DNA of 64,000 nt from Gordonia heveisoli (lineage in GTDB: Bacteria; Actinomycetota; Actinomycetes; Mycobacteriales; Mycobacteriaceae). Position 1 is the stretch's first letter, and each line of letters starts with the position of its first letter. A program made the position numbers and the translations under genes. This document shows positions 19,594 to 29,749 of the stretch, in pieces. The notes under the pieces were generated by a model. The model was not told the DNA's origin, did not search any database, and saw only the letters and a list, made by a program, of their open reading frames with translations. The DNA lies in the NCBI RefSeq assembly GCF_030315745.1, contig NZ_JASXSH010000019.1:28046-92045 (forward strand). The letters run 5' to 3'.

Positions 19594-21168
19594 ATGGCCT
19601 CAGATCCGACCAGCACCGACGCCGCCGGCACCTCCTTCGGCGATGGACGCCCGTACTACCTCACCACCGCGATCGCCTACCCGAACGGCGCACCGCATAT
19701 CGGGCACGCCTACGAGTACATCTCCGCCGACGCGCTGGCCCGGTTCCATCGCCTCGACGGCTACGACGTCCGCTTCTTGACCGGCACCGACGTGCACGGC
19801 CAGAAGATGCAGCAGACGGCAGCGGCTGAGGGCATCCCGACGGCAGACCTGGCCAATCGCAATTCCGACAAGTTCCAGCAACTGCAGGATCGACTCGGCT
19901 CCAGCTACGACCGGTTCATCCGCACGTCGGATGCCGATCACAAGCGTGCGTCCGAGGCGATCTGGACGCGGATGGCGGACAACGGCGATATCTACCTCGA
20001 CGCCTATTCCGGCTGGTACGACGTCCGCGACGAGACCTTCTACGCCGAATCCGACACCGTCGTCAACGAGGCAGGCGACCGCGTCGCCGCGGACAACGGT
20101 CACCTCCTCACCTGGACCGAGGAGCAGACCTACTTCTTCCGGTTGTCGGCCTATCAGGACAAACTGCTCGAACTCTATGAGAACCATCCCGAGTTCATCG
20201 GCCCCGACGTGCGCCGTAACGAGGTGGTCAGCTTCGTCAAGGGCGGTCTGACCGATCTGTCGATCTCTCGGACCACCTTCGACTGGGGTGTGCCCGTCCC
20301 CGGGCATCCCGATCACGTCATGTACGTGTGGGTCGACGCGCTCACCAACTATTTGACCGGCCTCGGTTTCCCCGACGACGAGGCCACCCTCAAACGCTAT
20401 TGGCCGGCGGATCTGCACATCATCGGCAAGGACATCATCCGCTTCCACTGCGTGTACTGGCCTGCCTTCCTGCTCAGCGCGGGCATCGATCTGCCCAGAC
20501 GAGTCTTCGCACACGGCTTTTTGTTCAACAAGGGCGAGAAGATGAGCAAATCGGTCGGCAATGTCGTCGACCCGCTGGACCTGATCGACGAGTTCGGTCT
20601 CGACCCGGTGCGCTATTTCTTCCTGCGCGAGGTCTCCTACGGGCAGGACGGGTCGTATTCGACGGAGGCGATCATCGCGCGGATCAACGCCGACCTCGCC
20701 AACGAGTTCGGCAACCTGGCGCAGCGCTCGCTGTCGATGATCGGCAAGTACTTCGATTCGGTGGTCCCGTCCCCGGCCGCCTTCACCGCCGAGGACACCG
20801 CCCTGCTCGACGCCGCCGACGCGCTCCTGGCCACCATGCGCGGACATATCGACAACCAGGCGATCCACCTGGGTATCGAGTCGCTGTGGTCGGTACTTGC
20901 CGAGACCAATCGCTACATCTCGGCACAGGAACCGTGGAAGGTCGCGAAAGCCGATCTGGAGCGGACCGGCACAATTCTTTATGTCTGCGCCGAGGTCGTC
21001 CGGATCGTCGCCCTGCTGAGCCAGCCGATCATGCCCGAGTCGGCGGGCAAGATCCTCGACCTGCTCGCCGTCGGTGCGGACCGGCAGTTCGTCGCCGTCG
21101 CCGACCGTCTCACGCCGGGCGTCACCCTGCCCAAGCCGGCGCCGGTGTTCCCGCGCTACGAGAGCTGA
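19594..21168 (+). CDS. metG: Methionine--tRNA ligase
   Basis: Class I aminoacyl-tRNA synthetase of 524 residues that charges tRNA-Met. HIGH is at residues 35-38 and KMSKS at 316-320. The protein is of the shorter bacterial type without the four-cysteine zinc knuckle and without a C-terminal tRNA-binding dimerisation domain, like the enzyme of M. tuberculosis (Rv1007c). The anticodon-binding helical domain follows from about residue 370. The stop codon directly abuts the start of pabB. Confidence 0.95.
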   Translation: MASDPTSTDAAGTSFGDGRPYYLTTAIAYPNGAPHIGHAYEYISADALARFHRLDGYDVRFLTGTDVHGQKMQQTAAAEGIPTADLANRNSDKFQQLQDRLGSSYDRFIRTSDADHKRASEAIWTRMADNGDIYLDAYSGWYDVRDETFYAESDTVVNEAGDRVAADNGHLLTWTEEQTYFFRLSAYQDKLLELYENHPEFIGPDVRRNEVVSFVKGGLTDLSISRTTFDWGVPVPGHPDHVMYVWVDALTNYLTGLGFPDDEATLKRYWPADLHIIGKDIIRFHCVYWPAFLLSAGIDLPRRVFAHGFLFNKGEKMSKSVGNVVDPLDLIDEFGLDPVRYFFLREVSYGQDGSYSTEAIIARINADLANEFGNLAQRSLSMIGKYFDSVVPSPAAFTAEDTALLDAADALLATMRGHIDNQAIHLGIESLWSVLAETNRYISAQEPWKVAKADLERTGTILYVCAEVVRIVALLSQPIMPESAGKILDLLAVGADRQFVAVADRLTPGVTLPKPAPVFPRYES

Positions 21169-22353
21169 GTGTCGGGGCGCACCGGGGTGTCGATGACCGC
21201 GCTCGATGCGTTGCGGGCACTACACGCCCACACCGTGGCGCACCATCTACCGGCCCCAGCGGCGCTGATCGGCGACTGGCTCGGCGGTGATGCGGTCATC
21301 GCGCCGTCGATCGACCTCCGTCCGGGCCTGGCCCCGCCACCCGATCCGGATCGATTCTGGTTGGGGCAGATCGGTTTTCCGGTCCGTGCCGAGGAGGCCC
21401 GCCTCCCGCAGATCATCGGCGGGCTGGCCGACGGTGTGCTGATCCTGCGGGACGGGTCGTGGGCCGCGGTCGGCGATGTCCCGGCGTGGGCGTGGCAGCT
21501 GGTCGCCGACGCCGATCCTCCGACGACGGCGCCCGGGTCACCCTGGCATGCCGAATGGTCTCCGCCACAACGTGATCCACATCTGGCCGCGATCGAGAAA
21601 TGTCTGGACGCGATCCGCGCGGGCGAGGTCTATCAGGCCTGCGTGTGTACCGCATTCAGCGGCATCGTGAGCGGCTCGGCCGTCGACTTCTTCGCCGACC
21701 TCACCGCGGCCACCACCCCGGCCAAAGCCGCTTTCCTGCAGGGCGAGTGGGGGTCGATCGCCAGCTTCTCGCCGGAGACGTTCCTGCGACGCACCGGCAA
21801 CATCGTCTCCTCGTCGCCGATCAAGGGCACGATCCCCGCGCACGCCGACCCCGACCTCCTGTCCGCGTCGGCCAAGGACATCGCCGAGAACGTGATGATC
21901 GTCGATCTCGTCCGCAACGACCTGGGACGGCTCGCGGTCACCGGTTCGGTGCGTGTGCCACAACTGTTGTCGGTCATCCCGGCGCCCGGCGTCTGGCATC
22001 TGGTCTCGCGCGTCGAGGCGATCCTCGATGTCCCGGTGGGTAACGACGACCTTCTCCGGGCCGCCTTTCCGCCTGCGTCGGTGACCGGTACGCCGAAGCT
22101 GCGTGCGCTGGAACTGTTGGCGGACTGGGAGACCACCGCACGCGGAGTGTATTGCGGCGCCATCGGTGTGGCCGGCCCCGGCAATCTCCTCGACCTCAAT
22201 GTCGCCATCCGTACGGTCGAGGTCACCCCCGACGGTGCCGCCACGCTCGGGGTGGGCGGCGGCATCACCATCGACTCCGACCCGGCTCGCGAATGGCAGG
22301 AATGCCTCGACAAGGCCGCCAGCATCGTGGGTTTCGACGGTACGGCCGGCTGA
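21169..22353 (+). CDS. pabB: Aminodeoxychorismate synthase component I
   Basis: Chorismate-binding enzyme of about 394 residues that aminates chorismate towards p-aminobenzoate for folate. The PIKGT motif (Lys219 from this start) marks aminodeoxychorismate synthase rather than anthranilate or isochorismate synthase. SFSPETF, MIVDLVRNDLGR and GGITIDSDP are also conserved. The GTG at 21169 directly follows the metG stop; an ATG at 21193 is an equally possible start. The order metG-pabB near rsmI and pmt matches the M. tuberculosis region Rv1007c-Rv1002c. Confidence 0.9.
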   Translation: MSGRTGVSMTALDALRALHAHTVAHHLPAPAALIGDWLGGDAVIAPSIDLRPGLAPPPDPDRFWLGQIGFPVRAEEARLPQIIGGLADGVLILRDGSWAAVGDVPAWAWQLVADADPPTTAPGSPWHAEWSPPQRDPHLAAIEKCLDAIRAGEVYQACVCTAFSGIVSGSAVDFFADLTAATTPAKAAFLQGEWGSIASFSPETFLRRTGNIVSSSPIKGTIPAHADPDLLSASAKDIAENVMIVDLVRNDLGRLAVTGSVRVPQLLSVIPAPGVWHLVSRVEAILDVPVGNDDLLRAAFPPASVTGTPKLRALELLADWETTARGVYCGAIGVAGPGNLLDLNVAIRTVEVTPDGAATLGVGGGITIDSDPAREWQECLDKAASIVGFDGTAG

Positions 22354-22364
22354 CGGGGCCGGAC

Positions 22365-23462
22365 TTATCCGCGAGCGATCTCCTCGATCCGGGCGGCCGA
22401 CGTCGCCGCCGCGTCACCGGCCCGGAGCCGCGCGCCGAACTCGGCCACCCGGGTACGGAGGGCGCCATCGGTGAGCAACGTGGTTGCGGCCTTCGCGATG
22501 GTCGCCGGGCGCGCCGACGACCACAGCACCTGCCCGAGTCCGGCATCGCGCAGCGCCACGCCGATCATCCGCTGGTCGAGCAGCGGGTTGGCGGGCATCA
22601 CGATCACCGGGATACCGTGTGCCAGTGCCCGGAAGGTGGTCGAGTGACCGCCGTGCCCGATGAGCAGCGACGTCGAACGCATCAGTTCGCCGTGGTCGGC
22701 GAAGCCGGTCACCGTGACGTTGTCGGGGGCGTCGAAGTCGGCCGGGTCGTAGACGTCACCGGTGGTCACCGTGGCGCGCACATCCAGGGTCCCGAGCGCC
22801 GCGATGATCCGCCGCAAGATCTTGTCCTGGCCGGGAAATCCGTTGGTGGACAGGCTGACCAGCACGTGTGGCGACGGTTCGGCGACCGCCTCGACAGCCG
22901 GCGGAAGTACTGCCCCAACCCATTCCAGGTTCGTCGGCTGTCGACGCCCGCGTGCCGGATCGAGTTCACGCTCGGCGGTGACGATGTTGAGGTCCGCACT
23001 GTCCCACAACCGATTCGGCTGGTATCCGTACAGGTAGGCCGGCGTCGCCGCGCCGAGATACCGGAACTTCGTGGTGCGGTAGATGTATTCCCGCACGGTG
23101 TGGGTGAGCACCACCAGCGGGATTCCCAGGTCATGCACCACCGCGTGGGCGGGGTTGAGAAAGCAGTCGACAACGACCGCATCCGGCCGCCGGTCGGCGC
23201 ACGCGACCGCGACGTCTCGCCCGATCCCACGGTCATTGAGCATCCGCGGCCACCACAACGGACTCTGTTCCTTCACCGAATCCCATGGTTTGGTGCTGAC
23301 ATACGGCACGAATTCGAGCCCACCGCGTTCGACCTGCTTGCGCAGTTGCTCATGTCCGATGACCCGAACCGCGGCCCCGCGCGAGCGTGACGCCCGCGCG
23401 ATATCCACCATCGGCTGGACATTGCCCCCGGCGTCAGCAGTGACGAACAGCAGTTCAGGCAT
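22365..23462 (-). CDS. UGT/MGT-type glycosyltransferase (GT1 fold)
   Basis: Protein of 365 residues with a GT-B fold. The N terminus (PELLFVTADAGGNVQPM) resembles acceptor-side domains of macrolide and flavonoid glycosyltransferases. The C-terminal half carries the nucleotide-sugar motif GHGGHSTTFRALAHGIPVIV followed by ANPLLDQ. The ATG at 23462 has GGGGGAGAG directly upstream. It probably glycosylates a small hydrophobic acceptor; acceptor and sugar are unknown. It is convergent with pabB, and no polyketide or other acceptor genes are nearby. Confidence 0.82.
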   Translation of the reverse strand: MPELLFVTADAGGNVQPMVDIARASRSRGAAVRVIGHEQLRKQVERGGLEFVPYVSTKPWDSVKEQSPLWWPRMLNDRGIGRDVAVACADRRPDAVVVDCFLNPAHAVVHDLGIPLVVLTHTVREYIYRTTKFRYLGAATPAYLYGYQPNRLWDSADLNIVTAERELDPARGRRQPTNLEWVGAVLPPAVEAVAEPSPHVLVSLSTNGFPGQDKILRRIIAALGTLDVRATVTTGDVYDPADFDAPDNVTVTGFADHGELMRSTSLLIGHGGHSTTFRALAHGIPVIVMPANPLLDQRMIGVALRDAGLGQVLWSSARPATIAKAATTLLTDGALRTRVAEFGARLRAGDAAATSAARIEEIARG

Positions 23463-23952
23463 CTCTCCCCCGTGACCTTCGAACAACGCGCCGTATGGAA
23501 TCAGGTGTGCCGTATGGAATCAGGTGTTCGGGGAATTGCGCACTCCACCGCGGACGACACCCCCGTACCGATCCAGCGCATAGGCGGACCGCCCGCGCCC
23601 GACGAGCGTACCGAAAATCTCCCAGCGGCTGTGCCGAACGATCGACCGGATCTCCCGGCTCGGCGCCCAGAAACCCAGGCCCCCAGAAACCCAGACGCCC
23701 AAGACACCAGACGCGCAGACACCCAGGCGCGGCCCAGACACCGCCGACGACAATAGTCGCCACTCACCGCGGCGGTGGTCGGCGTCCGTTTCCCGCACTG
23801 GTCACAAGTCGTCGTCGCGACCCCGCCCCGCCGGTCGTCGGCGCTTCACCTCACGCAGATGCACCGCGATTCCGGCAAATCCCCCCCCAAAATCGGGGGC
23901 CGTGTTTGCCATCAACTTCGCCTGACCTGCACCAAGTGGGTACTATCTCGCC
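23463..23952. other. Noncoding region with short repeats
   Basis: No convincing gene in 490 bases between the divergent glycosyltransferase and GAF regulator genes. It holds a 19-base tandem repeat (23491-23509 and 23510-23528, differing in the last base), a degenerate CCCAGA-rich stretch at about 23660-23745 and a C-run/G-run pair at about 23880-23900 that could form a hairpin. Open frames here have repetitive composition and no ribosome binding sites. Confidence 0.6.
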
Positions 23953-25239
23953 ATGGGCATCCCGATCAGGCCGGGCACCGACCTCGCGGCCCTCGCACGC
24001 GACCTCACCGACAACTACGAGGCGACGATCAGCGCTGCCCCGGATGGCCTCACCCACGTCGTCCCGAAGCTGACGTTCACTCCCGACCCGGCGGTCATCG
24101 AGTCGTGGTCCCGCGCCCGGGCGGCCGGACGCCAATTCGGCGTCGCCGCCCACAATCCGAGCATGATCGACCCCGCCGAGCTCGAGCGTCGTCGGGCGGG
24201 CCATCGGATTCGCGGTGCGGTGGAACAACTACGACTGCTGTTCAACGACTCGGTCCACGACACCGATGTCGCGATGGGGATCTTCGACGCCGACGGCGTG
24301 ATGTTGTGGCGTTTCGGATCGAGGACGCTGTTGTCGATCGGCGATCAGCTCCAGCTGGTCGAAGGCGCGGCCTGGGACGAGTCGACGGTCGGCACCACCG
24401 CGGTCGGGCTCGTCGTCCGTCACCAGCAACCGGCTCGGGTGTTCGCCGCCGAACACTACAGTCGCGCGCTGCACGGCCTGTACTGCACCGCGGCACCTAT
24501 CCACGATCCGCGGACCGGCGAGATGATCGCGATCGCCGGGCTGGCCGGACCGGCCATGTCCCTGCAGCCGGCGGCGATGGCCTTCGCCGTCGCGCTCGCC
24601 TCGCTCGGCGCACACGAGATGGCCGCAACCCACATGCGTTCGCTCGCCGACCTGCGGACCTCCGGCGCCGCCACGCTCGCTGCCGTTCGCGGCCCCGGCC
24701 TGCTCGTCGATGACGACGGCTGGGTCGCCGACGGTCGCGGCTGTACCGCGCCGACGCGGGTCGCCGCCCCCACCGACGACACCCAGCAGTATGTCTCCGG
24801 TCTCGGAATGTGTGTCACCGAACGCGTCGGAACCGGCTGGCTGATTCGGCCGGCCGGCCCGTCGAGCCCGGTACTCGCCGAACTCGACCTGCGCGGCGAA
24901 CCCTCGCTCACTGTCACCGGCCGCGAGGAACAGTGGCGAACCGTCCTGACGCGCAGGCATGCACAGATCCTCGTCCTGCTCTCCGAAGCAGGTGTATGCG
25001 GACTGAATTCGCAGCAGCTAAGCCGACATCTGTTCGGCGATCTCGGGCACACGGTCACCATCCGGGCGGAGATGTCACGCCTGCGCCGGGCGGTCGGCGC
25101 ACTCGTCGCCAGCCGCCCTTACCGGCTGGCCTCCGGCGTCGAGCTGCGGATCGTCGGGGACCTGCCGATCAGTCGCGAGCTCGACGATCCAGAACTGTCT
25201 GATATACCTCTCGACGCGATGCAGCGATTCCCTGCGTGA
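23953..25239 (+). CDS. GAF-domain regulator with C-terminal winged helix
   Basis: Protein of 428 residues. The N-terminal 230 residues resemble the sensory part of AcoR-type activators, including a GAF domain (about 90-225; MGIFDADGVMLWRFG, WDESTVGTTAVGL, HYSRALHGLYCTAAPI). A linker leads to a C-terminal DNA-binding domain (about 325-405), and no AAA+ or sigma54-contact domain is present. The ATG follows a noncoding leader. Its last 71 bases overlap the end of the convergent rsmI gene. The ligand may be a small metabolite or a redox signal. Confidence 0.78.
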   Translation: MGIPIRPGTDLAALARDLTDNYEATISAAPDGLTHVVPKLTFTPDPAVIESWSRARAAGRQFGVAAHNPSMIDPAELERRRAGHRIRGAVEQLRLLFNDSVHDTDVAMGIFDADGVMLWRFGSRTLLSIGDQLQLVEGAAWDESTVGTTAVGLVVRHQQPARVFAAEHYSRALHGLYCTAAPIHDPRTGEMIAIAGLAGPAMSLQPAAMAFAVALASLGAHEMAATHMRSLADLRTSGAATLAAVRGPGLLVDDDGWVADGRGCTAPTRVAAPTDDTQQYVSGLGMCVTERVGTGWLIRPAGPSSPVLAELDLRGEPSLTVTGREEQWRTVLTRRHAQILVLLSEAGVCGLNSQQLSRHLFGDLGHTVTIRAEMSRLRRAVGALVASRPYRLASGVELRIVGDLPISRELDDPELSDIPLDAMQRFPA

Positions 25240-26038
25240 CCTCCGCGCAGGCCTCCTTGAGTCGCATCCCATCCGCGACGAGTGCCTGCGCCCGGTCGGC
25301 CAGGGTGTCCAGATCGGGTGCGATGTCGACCGAACCGGCCAGGACCACGGTGATCTCACCTTTGACCCCGGCCGCCGCCCACTCGGCAAGCTCATCGAGC
25401 GTGCCTCGCCGGACCTCTTCATAGGTCTTGGTCAGTTCGCGGCATACCGCGGCGCGCCGCTCACCGCCGAGGACCTCGGCGGCCGCGGCCAGCGTGTCGG
25501 CCAGCCGGTGCGGCGATTCGAAGAACACCGCGGTGCGCGGTTCGTCGAGCAGGGTGCGCAGCCATTCGGTGCGGGCTCCGCTGCGACGCGGCGCGAATCC
25601 CTCGAAGCAGAACCGTTCGGACGGCATCGCCGACAGCGCGAGGGCGGTGGTCACCGCCGAGGGGCCGGGCAGCGCGGTGACCCGCAGCCCCGCTTCGGCG
25701 CAGGCCACCACGATGCGATAGCCGGGGTCGCTGACCGACGGCATTCCCGCGTCGGTGATGAGTAGAACCGTCTGACCGGCGGCGATCGCCTCGACGAGCG
25801 CCGGTGTGCGTGCCGCCTCGACCTGGTCGTAGTAGCTGATCAGACGCCCGGTGATCTCGACGTCGAGCGCGGCCGCGAGTGAGCGTGCCCGCCGGGTGTC
25901 CTCGGCGGCGACGATGTCGGCACTGCCCAGCGCGGCACGCAGACGTGGCGACGCGTCGTCGGTCTGGCCCATCGGCGTCGCGGCGAGCACCAGCCGACCG
26001 CCGGATTCGTGGCCTACGGCCGGTTGCGGGGAGTTCAT
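25169..26038 (-). CDS. rsmI: 16S rRNA 2'-O-ribose C1402 methyltransferase
   Basis: SAM-dependent methyltransferase of 289 residues that modifies C1402 in the 16S rRNA decoding centre. The motifs VLAATPMGQ, AAEDTR, LLITDAGMPSVSDPGY, ALPGPSAVTTALALS and FFESPHR are the family signature. ATG 26038 is used; a GTG sits three bases upstream. The gene is divergent from pmt with under 40 bases between, the same arrangement as Rv1003/Rv1002c. The 3' end overlaps the GAF regulator gene. Confidence 0.94.
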   Translation of the reverse strand: MNSPQPAVGHESGGRLVLAATPMGQTDDASPRLRAALGSADIVAAEDTRRARSLAAALDVEITGRLISYYDQVEAARTPALVEAIAAGQTVLLITDAGMPSVSDPGYRIVVACAEAGLRVTALPGPSAVTTALALSAMPSERFCFEGFAPRRSGARTEWLRTLLDEPRTAVFFESPHRLADTLAAAAEVLGGERRAAVCRELTKTYEEVRRGTLDELAEWAAAGVKGEITVVLAGSVDIAPDLDTLADRAQALVADGMRLKEACAEVTQGIAASRREVYQTVLDRRARD

Positions 26039-26076
26039 CACCAGACAGCTTACGAGGCCTGGTTAGGATCGGACGG

Positions 26077-27681
26077 GTGACCATGACCGCTGTCGGCCGC
26101 CGCCCGTCCGGCGACCGCCCCGCCGGCGGCGCTACCCGCGGCCCGTTTCCGCCGGAGCCGGTACCCCCGGTGCTGGGTCCAGCCATCGAACAGCCGCTGT
26201 TCGGGGCCCCGGACCGGATGCGCGGTCTGATCGTCGGGTTCGTCCTGTTACTGGTCGCGGTACTCACCCGGTTCTGGGATCTCAAACACCCGACCGACAA
26301 GGGCACCCCGGTCTTCGACGAGAAACACTATGTCCCGCAGGCCTGGCAGATCCTGACCGGCGGCAACTGGATCGAGGACAACCCCGGCTACGGACTGGTC
26401 GTCCACCCACCCGTTGGCAAATGGCTGCTGGCCGCCTCCGAGGCCATTTTCGGGTACGGTCCGGTGGGCTGGCGGTTCGGTTCGGCGGTCGCCGGCGTCG
26501 CGGTCGTGTTGATGATCTACTGCGTGGTCCGGCGCATGACCCGATCGACCCTGGTCGGCGCGATCGCCGGGGTCTTCGCGATCTGCGACGGCGTGCTGTT
26601 CGTGCAGTCGCGGATGGGCATGCTCGACATCTTCCAGGTGCTGTTCGTGGTGGCCGCCTTCGCCGCGCTGATCGCCGACCGCGATCAGGTGCGCGAACGG
26701 ATGTATCGGGTCTATCTCGAAGGCCGGATCGACGACACCCCTTTCGGTCCACGGCTCGGTTTCCGGTGGTATCGCTTCACCGCCGGGGTGATGCTCGGCC
26801 TGTGCTGCGGCACCAAATGGTCGGGCATCTACTTCGTCGTCTTCTTCACCGTCCTGTCGCTCGGCTTCGATGTCGCCGCGCGCCGCGCCTATCACGTCCG
26901 CCGTCCGTGGATGGGCACGCTGCGCCGCGACGTCCTCCCGTCCGGGGCAAGCCTCGCGGTCCTGCCCATCCTCATCTACCTGGCGACCTTCCTGCCCTGG
27001 ATCAACAGCGAAACCGCGGTGTACCGCTACCAGGTTGGCAACACGATCGGCACCGGCGGCACCTGGTCGTGGGTACCTGGCGCATTGCGTTCACTCTGGT
27101 ACTACGAGTCGGGCATCCTCGAATTCCATGCCGGACTGACTAATTCCGCGGGCAATCACCATCCGTGGGAGTCCAAACCGTGGACCTGGCCCATGGGTCT
27201 GCGCCCGATGCTCTACGCGTACCAGTCCGGGCCGGACCAATGCGGCACCGGCGAATGCGTCCGGGCGCAGATGCTCATCGGGTCCCCGGCCATGTGGTGG
27301 CTGGCCCTGCCGATGCTGCTGTGGGGGCTGTGGTCGTTCGTCATGCGCCGCGACTGGCGCTACGCTGCGGTGATCACCGCGTACGCCGCAGGCTTCCTGC
27401 CCTGGTTTGCCGAGATCGACCGCCAGATGTACTACTTCTACGCATCGGTGATGGCACCGCTTCTCGTGATGGGGCTCGCACTGTGTTGTGGCGACTTTCT
27501 CCGGTGGGCGAATTCGACGGCCCGTGCGCGGCCCGAACGCCGAATACTCGCACTGCTGATCGTGGCCATCTACATCGGGGCGGTGGTCACCAATTTCGTC
27601 TGGCTGTGGCCGATCCTGACCGGGTCACCCATCTCGCCTGCCCAGTGGAATCAGCAGATCTGGCTTCCCAGCTGGCGTTGA
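26077..27681 (+). CDS. pmt: Polyprenyl-phosphate-mannose--protein mannosyltransferase
   Basis: Integral membrane enzyme of 534 residues that transfers mannose from polyprenyl phosphate to Ser/Thr of secreted proteins. The first outer loop holds the catalytic Asp-Glu pair (Asp81-Glu82 in FDEKHY), and the family motifs HPPVGKW, SRMGMLDIFQ and NHHPWESKPWTWP are present. About ten membrane helices are visible. GTG 26077 is preferred because AGGA lies eight bases upstream; ATG 26083 is possible. The stop is separated from the convergent BCCT gene by a single base. Confidence 0.93.
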   Translation: MTMTAVGRRPSGDRPAGGATRGPFPPEPVPPVLGPAIEQPLFGAPDRMRGLIVGFVLLLVAVLTRFWDLKHPTDKGTPVFDEKHYVPQAWQILTGGNWIEDNPGYGLVVHPPVGKWLLAASEAIFGYGPVGWRFGSAVAGVAVVLMIYCVVRRMTRSTLVGAIAGVFAICDGVLFVQSRMGMLDIFQVLFVVAAFAALIADRDQVRERMYRVYLEGRIDDTPFGPRLGFRWYRFTAGVMLGLCCGTKWSGIYFVVFFTVLSLGFDVAARRAYHVRRPWMGTLRRDVLPSGASLAVLPILIYLATFLPWINSETAVYRYQVGNTIGTGGTWSWVPGALRSLWYYESGILEFHAGLTNSAGNHHPWESKPWTWPMGLRPMLYAYQSGPDQCGTGECVRAQMLIGSPAMWWLALPMLLWGLWSFVMRRDWRYAAVITAYAAGFLPWFAEIDRQMYYFYASVMAPLLVMGLALCCGDFLRWANSTARARPERRILALLIVAIYIGAVVTNFVWLWPILTGSPISPAQWNQQIWLPSWR

Positions 27682-27682
27682 C

Positions 27683-29335
27683 TCAACTCGTCCGCGGCTC
27701 GTCGTCGGGGTGGGCGGCGCCGTGTGTGCCGTCCTCACCCTGGTCCTCGCCAATCGCGGTCGCCTGCTGCCGGATGTGTTCATCCACCTGCTCGGTCAGC
27801 TGCCGTCGCGCGACGATCAGCGGGTCACGACGAAGGTCAAGGTAGAGCGCCAGACACATCGCAACCATGACCACCACGAAGGGCAGCGCCGCGATGATCG
27901 CCATCTGCTTGATCCCCTCGAGCGCATCGTCGCCGCTGATCGCCAGCAGCAGCGCGGCGACCACCCCGGTGAGGGTGCCCCAGAAGACAGTCACCGTCCG
28001 AGAGGGTTCGTGTGCACCCCGCTCCGACAGCGTGCCCATCACCAACGACGCCGAATCCGCCCCGGACACGAAGAAGATCGCCACCAGCAGCATCACCAGC
28101 GCCGACGCGATCGCGGTCAGCGGAAGGTTGCCCAGAACGTCGAACAGCGTGTCTTCGCTGGCACTGACCGCCGGGTCGAATCCGTCGAGGTCACCGTTGA
28201 TCCGCTGATGAATGGCGGTACCGCCGAAGACGCAGAACCAGACCAGCGACACGGTGGTGGGTACCACCATCACCCCGACGACGAACTCGCGGATGGTGCG
28301 GCCGCGACTGATCTTCGCCAGGAACATCCCGACGAACGGGGTCCACGACACCCACCACGCCCAATAGAAGATCGTCCAGCTCGCCAGCCACTGCTCCCCC
28401 GCGTCGTCGACGGTGGCCGACGACCGGGCCGAATAGGCGGTGATGTCGGTGGCGTAGGCGCCAAGTGTCGTCGGGATCAGGTTGAGGATGAAGATCGTCG
28501 GACCCACCACGAAGACGAAGAGCGCGAGGATCACCGCCAGCACCATGTTGGTGTTCGACAGCCACTGGATACCCCGCGCGATACCCGACACCGCCGAGGC
28601 GACGAAAGCCGCGGTCAGCACGGCGATGATGGCCACCAGCACCATCTTCGACGGTTCGTGAATCCAGCCGACCTTGTCCAGGCCCGAACCGATCTGCAGG
28701 GCACCCAGACCCAGCGAGGCCACCGTGCCGAAGAGTGTGGCGAAGATCGCGAGGATGTCGATGATCTTGGCACCCACACCGTTCGAGCGGTTGCCCAACA
28801 ATGGCGCGAAGACCGCACTCATCAACTGGTTGCGGCCCAGCCGGAATGTCGAATAGGCGATCGCCAGGCCGACCACCGCATACATTGCCCACGGGTGAAA
28901 TCCCCAGTGGAACATCGTCGTTGCCATCGCCTCGCGAATGTCAGGTCCACCGGTCTCCGGGGGCGGCGTCACATAGTGGAACAGCGGCTCGTAGGCACCG
29001 AAGAACATCAGCCCGATGCCCATACCCGCGCTGAACATCATCGCGATCCAGCTGACGGTCCGGTATTCGGGTTGTTCGTCGTCTCGACCGAGCGGGATGC
29101 GACCGTACTTCGACAGTGCCAGCCAGATCGCGAAGACCACGAATCCGGTCGCCGACAGAATGAACAACCAGCCCAGATTGTCGGTGATCCATTCCAGGGC
29201 GTCCGTCGTCACCGACCGCATACTCTCGTCGGCGACGACGCCCCAGATCACGAAGGCGATGACGGCGAGGGCGGTGACACCGAACACTCCGACGTCCAGA
29301 GCGTTCCGTGTTTTCCTGTCCTGGTGACCGGTCAC
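27683..29335 (-). CDS. BCCT family betaine/choline/carnitine transporter
   Basis: Secondary transporter of 550 residues with twelve predicted membrane helices. The glycine-rich stretch MMFSAGMGIGLMFFG and the family signature WTIFYWAWWVSWTPFVGMF are present. The first is typical of sodium-coupled betaine carriers, so uptake of a compatible solute such as glycine betaine is likely. The charged C-terminal tail (about 500-550) could act in osmosensing. It starts at GTG 29335, downstream of the small GntR gene and a 14-base palindrome. Confidence 0.92.
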   Translation of the reverse strand: MTGHQDRKTRNALDVGVFGVTALAVIAFVIWGVVADESMRSVTTDALEWITDNLGWLFILSATGFVVFAIWLALSKYGRIPLGRDDEQPEYRTVSWIAMMFSAGMGIGLMFFGAYEPLFHYVTPPPETGGPDIREAMATTMFHWGFHPWAMYAVVGLAIAYSTFRLGRNQLMSAVFAPLLGNRSNGVGAKIIDILAIFATLFGTVASLGLGALQIGSGLDKVGWIHEPSKMVLVAIIAVLTAAFVASAVSGIARGIQWLSNTNMVLAVILALFVFVVGPTIFILNLIPTTLGAYATDITAYSARSSATVDDAGEQWLASWTIFYWAWWVSWTPFVGMFLAKISRGRTIREFVVGVMVVPTTVSLVWFCVFGGTAIHQRINGDLDGFDPAVSASEDTLFDVLGNLPLTAIASALVMLLVAIFFVSGADSASLVMGTLSERGAHEPSRTVTVFWGTLTGVVAALLLAISGDDALEGIKQMAIIAALPFVVVMVAMCLALYLDLRRDPLIVARRQLTEQVDEHIRQQATAIGEDQGEDGTHGAAHPDDEPRTS

Positions 29336-29353
29336 TCATTCACATAAGCAAAC

Positions 29354-29367
29354 AATCCGATCGGATT
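29354..29367. promoter_or_regulatory. Palindrome upstream of the BCCT gene
   Basis: Perfect 14-base palindrome AATCCGATCGGATT between the gntR stop and the BCCT start. It is a candidate operator for the neighbouring GntR protein. Confidence 0.5.
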
Positions 29368-29736
29368 TCAACCATTCGCGATGGCCCGTTGCACCAACGT
29401 GACGATCATTTCGTCGTCGATACCCAACTCACGCAGGGCTTTTACATGTTCGACGGTGGCCAGTTGGGCTGAGTCGAGGGTCGCCGATCGACCGGACCGA
29501 ACGAAGGATCCACTGCGACCGCGGGTTTCGATGAACCCGGCGGACTCCAGTTCTCGATAGCTTCGTGCGACGGTATTGGCCGCAAGTCCCAGGTCGACGG
29601 CGAGCGATCGCACCGTCGGCAGGCGTTCGCCGACCAGCAGCTCACCGCCGGTGATCAGATCGACGATCTGCGAACGTACCTGATCGTAGGGTGATCCGAC
29701 CGCGGGGTCGATGTGCAGCTTGTCTGCCAGCGTCAT
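29368..29736 (-). CDS. GntR family regulator, YtrA subfamily
   Basis: Short regulator of 122 residues. A GntR winged helix fills residues 10-80 (GERLPTVRSLAVDLGLAANT, then ETRGRSGSF), with only a small helical tail of about 40 residues, as in YtrA-type regulators. ATG 29736 lies 13 bases after the arcA stop, so it may be transcribed with arcA. The BCCT gene begins 32 bases downstream, which suggests that this protein controls the transporter or this local unit. Confidence 0.87.
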   Translation of the reverse strand: MTLADKLHIDPAVGSPYDQVRSQIVDLITGGELLVGERLPTVRSLAVDLGLAANTVARSYRELESAGFIETRGRSGSFVRSGRSATLDSAQLATVEHVKALRELGIDDEMIVTLVQRAIANG

Positions 29737-29749
29737 GAGAAGTACCGCC

